Assembly (NCBI GenBank): GCA_030638305.1
Contig: DAOWEW010000221.1
Coordinates: 1-5,168 of the forward strand
Origin: Desulfobacteraceae bacterium
GTDB taxonomy: Bacteria > Desulfobacterota > Desulfobacteria > Desulfobacterales > ETH-SRB1
Reading direction: 5' to 3'
DNA: 5,168 nucleotides
Part shown: positions 1-4,636 of the stretch, in pieces
How positions within the stretch are numbered: the first letter of the stretch is position 1
Layout: each line of letters begins with the position of its first letter
Program-made: the position numbers and the translations under genes
Notes under the pieces: generated by a model
The model's database searches: none
The model's input: the letters and a program-made list of their open reading frames with translations, nothing else
What the model was told of the DNA's origin: nothing

Positions 1-189
1 AATCCCTGCAATGCGTGCGGTTTCCAGGACATTGCCCTTTTTTATTTTCTCTTTGCTAATCAGATCAAAGGTCTCGGATTGCATGGTAATGACGCCTTGG
101 GCCACTGCCTCCCGTGCTGTGGCGGGCTTGTCAGATACATCTACCATGCAGACCTGGCCCTGTTCATCAAGATGGCTGAATGTTGGCAT
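1..189 (-). CDS. moaC: Cyclic pyranopterin monophosphate synthase MoaC, N-terminal part (runs off left edge)
   Basis: Translating the minus strand from the ATG at 189-187 gives 63 open codons to the window edge. The product aligns with the MoaC N-terminus: SHLDEQGQ, then MVDVS (residues 15-19), then KGNV (51-54) and TARIAGI (57-63). Lys51 falls at the position of the E. coli MoaC catalytic lysine. MoaC, together with MoaA, converts GTP to cyclic pyranopterin monophosphate in the cytoplasm, the first stage of molybdenum/tungsten cofactor synthesis. A typical family member is about 160 residues, so roughly 95 residues lie outside. The start is supported by a GGGAG ribosome binding site 3 bases upstream and by agreement with family N-termini. 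The MoaE-like gene ends 8 bases before it, and its stop codon adjoins this ribosome binding site, so the two are almost certainly co-transcribed. Confidence 0.95.
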   Translation of the reverse strand, partial: MPTFSHLDEQGQVCMVDVSDKPATAREAVAQGVITMQSETFDLISKEKIKKGNVLETARIAGI

Positions 190-197
190 AAGCTCCC

Positions 198-554
198 TTA
201 TATAAAATGTTCCGTTTTGTGAGTGACATGTTTCTTAATGGCGTTCAAAGTGTCTGCTAACACGGGTATAACATGGTCCCGCAGATCTCCTCCCACAACA
301 ATAAGCATTATCTCATCGCCGACTTTAAGGAAGCCTTCCTGAATCCGAACCAATATTTCTACAATGCCAGGTCTTTTTTTCTGTTCAGCAAGGATTGACT
401 CCAGCGCCTGGTGGTCCACCGTAAGGTCTAAGCCGGAAACGGGGCGCCCATTTCGGGAGGCGCCTCGAACTATCCCGACATGGCACAGCATCATGCCGAC
501 CTTTGCTGATTGTGGATGGGCTTTGATTTTCCGAATCAACGTGGTGATTTCCAT
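198..554 (-). CDS. moaE: Short MoaE-like protein (molybdopterin synthase catalytic subunit family)
   Basis: This encodes 118 residues. MoaE is the large subunit of molybdopterin synthase, which with thiocarboxylated MoaD inserts two sulfurs into cyclic pyranopterin monophosphate. Family-like segments are VGMMLCHVGIVRG (residues 19-31, corresponding to the VGALVTFTGKVR strand), the GDEI turn (79-82), Arg92 and a lysine-rich end with Lys107/108 and Lys113-Thr-Glu115, which resembles the paired catalytic lysines of E. coli MoaE (K119, K126). It is about 30 residues shorter than E. coli MoaE because the C-terminal tail is missing. The usual AHR motif reads DLR, so the histidine is absent. I recall similar short forms with VRGxSR in Desulfobacterota, so this is probably a lineage variant, not a truncation. 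The ATG at 554 has a strong GGAGGA site 7 bases upstream. moaC follows after 8 bases. Whether it is a full synthase subunit is inferred. Confidence 0.85.
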   Translation of the reverse strand: MEITTLIRKIKAHPQSAKVGMMLCHVGIVRGASRNGRPVSGLDLTVDHQALESILAEQKKRPGIVEILVRIQEGFLKVGDEIMLIVVGGDLRDHVIPVLADTLNAIKKHVTHKTEHFI

Positions 555-587
555 ACGGTTTTCCTCCGGGTGTGCTTTTGGTTCAAA

Positions 588-601
588 AAAATTCGAATTT
601 T
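588..601. promoter_or_regulatory. 14-base perfect palindrome over the moaE -10 region
   Basis: AAAATTCGAATTTT is a perfect inverted repeat overlapping the candidate -10 box and start point of the moaE promoter. This is the usual place for a repressor operator. Its AT-rich flanks make some self-complementarity likely by chance, and it does not match a regulator site that I can name, so the operator role is inference. There is no GC-rich stem, so it is not a convincing terminator for wtpC. Confidence 0.35.
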
Positions 602-626
602 AATATATATATAGTTAAGAAGTCAA
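598..626 (-). promoter_or_regulatory. Candidate sigma70-type promoter for moaE-moaC
   Basis: On the minus strand TTGACT (626-621) is followed by a 17-base spacer and TTAAAA (603-598). The spacer is very AT-rich, including a TATATATATA run at 604-613. The -35 box matches consensus in 5 of 6 positions; the -10 box is poorer, and ATTAAA or TATTAA in shifted registers are alternatives. Transcription would start about 38 bases before the moaE ATG, which allows moaEC expression independent of the upstream wtpBC genes. Confidence 0.5.
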
Positions 627-666
627 CCTAAATGCTTTTTAATCAGAAACAACAGATCCAACAAGA

Positions 667-691
667 TATAGTTAGGAACGTGGACAAATTA
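667..691 (+). repeat. 25-base inverted repeat, left copy
   Basis: The core GTTAGGAACGTGGAC (671-685) is identical to the right copy read on the minus strand at 3049-3035. Over 25 bases the two copies agree at 23 positions, the differences being A/G at 670 and 682. Each reads inward towards the other, so they enclose wtpC, wtpB and the 3' end of the outer membrane gene remnant. The last three bases of this copy are the wtpC stop codon. A 15-base exact match plus matching flanks is very unlikely by chance in 5 kb. No transposase lies between the copies. Possible identities are the ends of an insertion element or a scattered short repeat family. Confidence 0.8.
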
Positions 692-1726
692 TAAGACATG
701 AACATCGGCAGGATCAAAAGAGATATAGACACTGTTTTCTTCCGCAAGGTTCATAGTTACAAGTGAATTTGACGGAATAATAGCCGTGAATTTAATATCA
801 AAAGTTTCTATGCTGACATCACAGTAAAAACCATGGTTTAAAATTTTTGACACAGTACCTTTAATTGAATTACGTTCGGGCAGTGACTGTTTCTCTACGC
901 TTATATGAATATCTTCCGGCCGTATGGCTATATATTTTTTAGAGCCGTTTATGTGTGAGTTTGTTTTTATTGCCAGTTTGCCGATTTGGGCTTTATTCCC
1001 GTTAAATATTGCCGGAAAGATGTTTTTCATGCCGACAAATTCAGCAACAAAAGGGGAGGCGGGCCGGTGAAACACTTCGGGAATTGATCCTATCTGCTCA
1101 ATCCTTCCATTGTTGATGACTGCTGTGCGCTGCGCCAGAAAATGAGCTTCTGTAAAATCGTGGGTAACCATAAGCACTGTGATTCCTGTTTCAACATGAA
1201 GCCTTTTAAGTATTTCTCTTGTATCTTCACGGAAATTAGGATCCAGCGCTGACAACGGTTCGTCGAGAAGGAGTACCGAAGGATCTACCGCAAGGGCGCG
1301 GGCAAGAGCTACTCTCTGTTTTTCTCCCCCGCTCAAGTTTATGACAGATCTTTCCAATAAAGGAACAAGTGACAGCCGGTCGATTATAAAGGTTAAATTT
1401 TTGCCGGGCTCTTTTCCGTTTATCTTATGGTACCGCAAACCATATGTTATATTTTTATATACCGTCAAATGAGGGAAAAGCGCGTGATCCTGATAAACAA
1501 TGCCGATATCACGTTTTTCAGGGGGCAGATTTGTTACCTCTTTGTTGTTTATATAGATGCACCCTTTTTCAACCGGAATTATTCCGATTACAGATTCCAG
1601 CACAACGGTTTTCCCCGCGCCTGTGGGACCGAGAAGGGTAAAAAACTCACCTCTCTCCACTGTCAAATCAATATCATGCAGAGAAAAGCCTGACAGCTTG
1701 ACGTTCAGGTTTTTTATTCGGATCAT
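689..1726 (-). CDS. wtpC: Tungstate/molybdate ABC transporter ATP-binding protein, WtpC type
   Basis: This 345-residue cytoplasmic ATPase would power import of tungstate or molybdate through WtpB. All nucleotide-binding motifs are intact: Walker A GPTGAGKT (33-40), Q-loop Gln79 in VYQDHALFPH, signature LSGGE (131-135), Walker B VLLLDEP (151-157), D-loop SALD (159-162) and switch His189 in VTHD. A C-terminal regulatory domain of the TOBE/MOP type follows, with YIAIRPEDIHIS (265-276) and then about 60 residues of beta-rich sequence ending DPADVHVL. In molybdate ATPases this domain can bind oxyanion. The ATG overlaps the wtpB stop codon (ATGA) and has no Shine-Dalgarno sequence of its own, which points to translational coupling. 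ModC and TupC are close relatives; I choose WtpC because of its WtpB partner. The stop codon lies inside the left copy of the inverted repeat. Confidence 0.9.
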   Translation of the reverse strand: MIRIKNLNVKLSGFSLHDIDLTVERGEFFTLLGPTGAGKTVVLESVIGIIPVEKGCIYINNKEVTNLPPEKRDIGIVYQDHALFPHLTVYKNITYGLRYHKINGKEPGKNLTFIIDRLSLVPLLERSVINLSGGEKQRVALARALAVDPSVLLLDEPLSALDPNFREDTREILKRLHVETGITVLMVTHDFTEAHFLAQRTAVINNGRIEQIGSIPEVFHRPASPFVAEFVGMKNIFPAIFNGNKAQIGKLAIKTNSHINGSKKYIAIRPEDIHISVEKQSLPERNSIKGTVSKILNHGFYCDVSIETFDIKFTAIIPSNSLVTMNLAEENSVYISFDPADVHVL

Positions 1727-2517
1727 GGTGAATGTTTTTTTTGAACAGAAAATATTCTCAGAAGAAGAAAAAGGAAAAGACAGACTATTATCAGCCAGAC
1801 GGCAACCGGCTGTGAATATTTAAGGCCATAAGCCGTAAAGCGTTCATATATCATCACAGGCGCAATCATGGGATGGTATGCGACAATTACAACTGCCCCG
1901 AATTCGCTGACGGCGCGCGCAGTACACATGATCAAGCCAACTACCATGCTTCTCCATGCAAGAGGAAATGTCACCCGGAAAAAGGTGCTTGTTATAGATG
2001 CCCCAAGACTGCGGGAAACGTTTTCCAGTCGTGAAGGAATAGCCTCAAATCCCGCTTTAACCGTATTAACGTAAAAGGGGAGACCAACAAAAGTTAAGAC
2101 AACAATGATTCCTGTGACAGATCCCATAATCCTTATCCCGATGGAACTCATTATTTGGCCAAGCCAGTGGTTCTGTCCTGCTATGGACAAAATGGCGATT
2201 CCTACTACGGGATGAGGAATCATAATGGGTAGATCTATAATGCTTTCTATGATTTTTTTCCCGGCAAAATCTTTTCTGGCAAGAAGATATGCAAATGGTG
2301 TCCCGAATATAAATGATATCAGAGCAGCCGTTCCCGAAGTATACAGGCTGAGCCATATGGAGCTGATTACATCTTTGTCCTTTATTGTATCCATCAGGTC
2401 AGCGAATGACGGCTGCGCCACCATTTCGATTAATGGAAACAGAATAAATGCAATAATGATTATGCTGCTTGAAACAGCCAGCCATATAAAGGGATCAGTA
2501 TGTTTTCTATCTGTCAT
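1723..2517 (-). CDS. wtpB: Tungstate/molybdate ABC transporter permease, WtpB type
   Basis: This 264-residue inner membrane protein forms the transport channel. Hydrophobic stretches lie at about residues 12-32, 52-80, 94-112, 134-152, 187-212 and 238-256, giving about six membrane segments. The cytoplasmic EAA-type loop that contacts the ATPase is ENVSRSLGAS (165-174), followed by FFRVTFPLA. Long stretches resemble archaeal WtpB: SLYTSGTAALISFIFGTP, LLARKDFAGK, DLPIMIPHPVVGIA, ARAVSEFGAVVIVAYHPM and IYERFTAYGL. It is therefore WtpB-like more than ModB- or TupB-like, although the exact anion is not provable from sequence. It overlaps wtpC by 4 bases. No clear ribosome binding site or promoter is seen in the 62 bases upstream. 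The expected binding protein gene wtpA is not upstream; the 3' remnant of an outer membrane gene is there instead. Confidence 0.9.
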   Translation of the reverse strand: MTDRKHTDPFIWLAVSSSIIIIAFILFPLIEMVAQPSFADLMDTIKDKDVISSIWLSLYTSGTAALISFIFGTPFAYLLARKDFAGKKIIESIIDLPIMIPHPVVGIAILSIAGQNHWLGQIMSSIGIRIMGSVTGIIVVLTFVGLPFYVNTVKAGFEAIPSRLENVSRSLGASITSTFFRVTFPLAWRSMVVGLIMCTARAVSEFGAVVIVAYHPMIAPVMIYERFTAYGLKYSQPVAVWLIIVCLFLFLLLRIFSVQKKHSP

Positions 2518-2579
2518 GTATAAAACTTAATGGCTACTCAGGTGGATAGGCTGTAGGCCTTGACTCTTTGAGCGAACCA

Positions 2580-3122
2580 TTAGAAAAAGGGGTGTGAAAA
2601 TCTATATACCCACTGTAAAAATGCCCAGTTGGCCTCTTTGTCAGAAGCTTGTTTCTTGGCAAACTCGTCCGGCCAGAAATGGCCGAAACCGAATTGAATC
2701 TCATTGCCCCTGGGAAGACTCAATTTTCCTACTAAATCCAACTCTCTTCCCACTTTGTTTCCTGAGTTTCCGGTCGTATCCCGATACTCCTTAGAGTTCA
2801 GATACCAGGCGTCTTTGCGCTGGGCCAGCCAGAAATGGTGATACTCTGCCTTCAAATAGAGCCACTTCTTAGGCCTGACTTCCAGATTGATCTGGGCATC
2901 CTTTAGATTCATCCAGTGAAACAAATTTATTCTGCCGAACGTTTTGTCTCTGGCCCCGAATGCCCCGTCAAATGTTTCAAGTGTGCCGTCATTAGGATCG
3001 CTGTCGCCGGAAGCATAGTTGGGGAAGTTAATTCGTCCACGTTCCTAACCATAGGCATCAATATCATCATTGGCCAGATCCCCATCCTGTTTTATGAAGG
3101 TAAAATCAAGTCCTTTGTAGTC
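2580..3122 (-). pseudogene. 3' remnant of an alginate-export-family outer membrane protein gene
   Basis: The minus-strand frame ending with TAA at 2582-2580 reads open back to 3044 (about 154 codons). It meets TAG at 3047-3045, and the same frame then continues upstream as DYKGLDFTFIKQDGDLANDD and DIDAYG to about 3122. Recognisable segments are NYASGDSDPNDGTLETFDG, INLFHWMNLKDAQINL, RPKKWLYLKAEYHHFWLA, KDAWYL and an aromatic-rich C-terminal strand ending VYRFSHPFF, as expected for the last strands of an outer membrane beta-barrel. I recognise this as the C-terminal half of alginate-export-type porins. In such proteins KGLDFTF and NYASGD are normally separated by many more residues, so an internal deletion near 3045 is inferred, and the 25-base repeat lies exactly there. 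The N-terminal half and signal peptide are missing. No start codon is convincing, so it is probably non-functional. Confidence 0.75.
3029..3053 (-). repeat. 25-base inverted repeat, right copy, inside the outer membrane gene remnant
   Basis: On the minus strand this reads TATG, then GTTAGGAACGTGGAC, then GAATTA, matching 23 of 25 bases of the plus-strand copy at 667-691. It contains the TAG (3047-3045) that interrupts the outer membrane protein frame and sits at the apparent deletion junction between DIDAYG and NFPNYASGD. The interruption therefore looks like insertion or rearrangement and not a point mutation. Confidence 0.8.
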
Positions 3123-3129
3123 TTTCTTT

Positions 3130-3309
3130 TTGCAAGAAGCAATTGAAAAAGCCGGCGGCCTCCCGGGCCTAATTTCCACTGTAAACGAACCGAGCATTGA
3201 CGCGGCTAAAAAACTTTTCTATGATGAAGCGAATCCACCGAAAACTGTAAATTCAATCAGCCATAGAGCCAAAATGGCCCCTCGTGGGAAAGCCTTGGGG
3301 CCATTATAA
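3130..3309 (+). pseudogene. Unidentified coding-like fragment
   Basis: The plus-strand frame from TTG 3130 to TAA 3309 encodes 59 residues, including QEAIEKAGGLPGLISTV, NEPSIDAAKKLFYDEANPP and NSISHRAKMAPRGKALGPL. Codons in its first half are rich in G at position one, which resembles real coding sequence. I see no ribosome binding site, and the frame is only slightly longer than this on the 5' side (stop at 3118-3120). NSISHRAK recalls the ISHRxKAL motif near the end of RdgB/HAM1 nucleotide pyrophosphatases, but the upstream residues do not fit that family, so I assign no function. It begins about where the opposite-strand porin homology ends (3122), so a rearrangement joint probably lies at 3120-3133. 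Confidence 0.35.
3197..3225 (+). promoter_or_regulatory. Candidate sigma70-type promoter upstream of moaA
   Basis: TTGACG (3197-3202), a 17-base spacer and TATGAT (3220-3225) match consensus in 5 of 6 positions in each box with ideal spacing. It points towards moaA and would produce a leader of about 200 bases. It lies within a coding-like fragment, so it may be accidental, but it is the best promoter match I found before moaA. Confidence 0.45.
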
Positions 3310-3316
3310 TAAGGCT
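3273..3316 (+). other. Strong RNA hairpin with possible pseudoknot in the moaA leader
   Basis: AATGGCCCC (3273-3281) pairs perfectly with GGGGCCATT (3297-3305), giving a 9-base-pair stem with a 15-base loop. The loop's 3' part AGCCTT (3291-3296) is exactly complementary to AAGGCT at 3311-3316, downstream of the stem, which would make an H-type pseudoknot. No U-run follows, so this is not a standard intrinsic terminator. It does not show the conserved blocks I know for the Moco riboswitch. A coding-like frame runs through it, so the structure may be incidental. Confidence 0.4.
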
Positions 3317-3343
3317 GAAATGAGGGAGAAGTAGAGTATTGTT

Positions 3344-3433
3344 TTGCATAACTTATCCAAGAAGAATATCCTCACATATGAAGAAAAAGGTCAATTTGAA
3401 ATGGGAATCTACACTTTTGGGATTGAAGAATGA
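3344..3433 (+). other. Short ORF whose stop overlaps the moaA start (ATGA)
   Basis: The frame is open from 3335 and could start at TTG 3344, giving 29 residues including LSKKNILTYEEKGQFEMG and IYTFGIEE. Its TGA (3431-3433) overlaps the moaA ATG (3430-3432), an arrangement typical of translational coupling. No good ribosome binding site is placed for the TTG. It could be a leader peptide, the 3' tail of a lost upstream gene, or chance. I do not recognise the peptide. Confidence 0.3.
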
Positions 3434-4401
3434 TTTTTGATCCCTACGGTCGCCCAATCTATTACCTGCGTATTTCTGTGACGGATAGATGTAATCTCAA
3501 ATGTCTGTACTGTATGCCGGAGGGCGTTAAGAAATTGTCTCATTCAGAGGTGTTGTCTTATGAAGAGATTATCCGTATTGTCAAAATAGCTGCCTCTATG
3601 GGTTTTTATAAGGTGCGCCTTACGGGAGGCGAACCTTTAGTTAGAAACAATATTACATTGCTTATTCACCACATAAGTCACATTCGTGGTGTGAAGGACT
3701 TAAGTATTACTACTAATGGAACACTCCTGGCCGAAACAGCCAAAGATCTATTTGATGCAGGGCTTCGGCGAATTAACATTAGCTTAGATACATTAAACCC
3801 TGAAAAATACAAATATGTTACCAATGTTGATGCCTTTTCTCGTGCCTGGAGGGGCATTAAGGCGGCATTAGATGTGGGTTTCTCTCCAGTAAAAATAAAT
3901 GTAGTACTGCTTAAAGGCTTTAACGATGATGAAATTTTGGATTTAGCCGGATTAATATTTGATTATCCGATTTATGTTCGTTTTATTGAATATATGCCGC
4001 TTTCCTTAGAGACAATAACTCATAGGAAATATTTTTTGTCCATAGATGCCGTTAAAGAAAGGCTAAGTGCATTGGGTAAACTGCAACGGATTCCTTCAGA
4101 ATCCTTTGATGGGCCGGCAAAGCGTTTTAAAATTTCCGGAAGTCTGGGTGAGATAGGATTGATTCCCGCTATAAGCCATCCTTTCTGTTATCGTTGTAAC
4201 AGGATTCGCCTTACCTCAGATGGCAAGCTGCGTCCTTGTCTCCTCTCAGATAAGGAATTCGATATAAAGACATCTTTAAGAAGAGGGGAAAGTGATGCAG
4301 TAATCAAATCAATTATCAAAAAGTCTATTTCCCACAAACCAAATGGCCATAATTATATTAAATCGACCAACCACCGTCCTATGTTTCGGATTGGTGGATA
4401 G
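3430..4401 (+). CDS. moaA: GTP 3',8-cyclase MoaA (radical SAM, molybdenum cofactor synthesis)
   Basis: This 323-residue cytoplasmic enzyme uses a radical from S-adenosylmethionine to rearrange GTP to 3',8-cyclo-GTP, which MoaC then converts to cyclic pyranopterin monophosphate. The N-terminal [4Fe-4S] site that binds SAM is CNLKCLYC (Cys21, Cys25, Cys28). KVRLTGGEPL (61-70) and TTNG (94-97) are the radical SAM glycine-rich and strand motifs. The C-terminal GTP-binding [4Fe-4S] site is CYRC with a third cysteine 14 residues on (Cys253, Cys256, Cys270), within NRIRLTSDGKLRPC. The protein ends IGG, the conserved C-terminal Gly-Gly inserted into the active site. Length is normal (E. coli 329), so the gene appears intact. 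The ATG fits family N-termini; a weak GGGA lies 7 bases upstream and the start overlaps the stop of a short upstream frame. It is divergent from moaEC, about 2.9 kb away. Confidence 0.97.
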   Translation: MIFDPYGRPIYYLRISVTDRCNLKCLYCMPEGVKKLSHSEVLSYEEIIRIVKIAASMGFYKVRLTGGEPLVRNNITLLIHHISHIRGVKDLSITTNGTLLAETAKDLFDAGLRRINISLDTLNPEKYKYVTNVDAFSRAWRGIKAALDVGFSPVKINVVLLKGFNDDEILDLAGLIFDYPIYVRFIEYMPLSLETITHRKYFLSIDAVKERLSALGKLQRIPSESFDGPAKRFKISGSLGEIGLIPAISHPFCYRCNRIRLTSDGKLRPCLLSDKEFDIKTSLRRGESDAVIKSIIKKSISHKPNGHNYIKSTNHRPMFRIGG

Positions 4402-4444
4402 TTCAGAGCCCTTATTTCTGCAAGAGGCAACTTTAAAAAAAACA

Positions 4445-4473
4445 TTGACAAAGATTATTTTTTTGATTAATAG
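4445..4473 (+). promoter_or_regulatory. Candidate sigma70-type promoter for the Crp/Fnr-family regulator
   Basis: TTGACA (4445-4450, full consensus), a 17-base spacer and TAATAG (4468-4473) lie in a very AT-rich stretch 43 bases after the moaA stop. Transcription would begin near 4480, giving a leader of about 150 bases before the regulator. No terminator hairpin is evident between moaA and this site, so read-through from moaA is possible. Confidence 0.6.
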
Positions 4474-4484
4474 AATATTCTATT
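4469..4484. promoter_or_regulatory. 16-base perfect palindrome over the regulator's -10 and start site
   Basis: AATAGAATATTCTATT is a perfect inverted repeat overlapping the -10 box, the classic position for repression. Crp/Fnr-family proteins bind two-fold symmetric sites, so autoregulation is a reasonable guess. The sequence does not match the canonical FNR (TTGAT-N4-ATCAA) or CRP consensus. The AT-rich context weakens the case somewhat. Confidence 0.45.
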
Positions 4485-4510
4485 CAAATTTATATTATAA
4501 AACTTAATAA

Positions 4511-4636
4511 GGAATATCTTGCGGGCGTCGGCTTTTAGAAGAGCGCGGCGAAAGTGAGGGCGTAACTTGGGTTGTGGCAGAAAGCAAGAAAAAACAGATA
4601 GGGACTCCTGAGGCAGAGGAAGTAGAAAATAAATGA
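4511..4636 (+). other. Short GC-rich open frame ending in ATGA overlap with the regulator
   Basis: The frame opens after TAA at 4508-4510 and ends with TGA at 4634-4636, overlapping the regulator's ATG. It reads GISCGRRLLEERGESEG, then VTWVVAESKKKQ and IGTPEAEEVENK. The only standard start in frame is GTG 4574, which would give 20 residues. The peptide looks protein-like and its first half is strikingly GC-rich next to the AT-rich promoter, so it may be the tail of a lost gene or a coupled leader peptide. I do not recognise it. A structured 5' leader is an alternative. Confidence 0.3.

Noticed and set aside
2548..2560. AGGCTGTAGGCCT inverted repeat as a terminator before wtpB
   Set aside because: The stem is only four pairs and no U-run follows on either strand.
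2528..2580. 17-codon frame on the minus strand (starts MVRSKSQG) between the porin remnant and wtpB
   Set aside because: It overlaps the porin stop as TAATG but has no ribosome binding site and no recognisable content; it is too short to support.
3045..3047. In-frame TAG in the outer membrane gene as a possible pyrrolysine codon
   Set aside because: The TAG lies in a 25-base repeat at an apparent deletion joint, and the protein is a porin-like barrel lacking its N-terminal half; disruption is far simpler than recoding.
3126..3309. Assignment of the plus-strand fragment to RdgB/HAM1 because of NSISHRAK
   Set aside because: Only the short motif fits; the residues before it do not match the family's GYDPxF region.
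4402..4444. Intrinsic terminator after moaA near the A-run at 4435-4442
   Set aside because: The run is of A on the coding strand and the only possible stem (GCC/GGC) is three pairs; no terminator is supported.
4519..4636. Programmed +1 frameshift at AAG TGA joining TTG 4519 to the downstream frame
   Set aside because: It would give a 38-residue peptide and resembles RF2-type shifting only superficially; no stimulatory element is evident.
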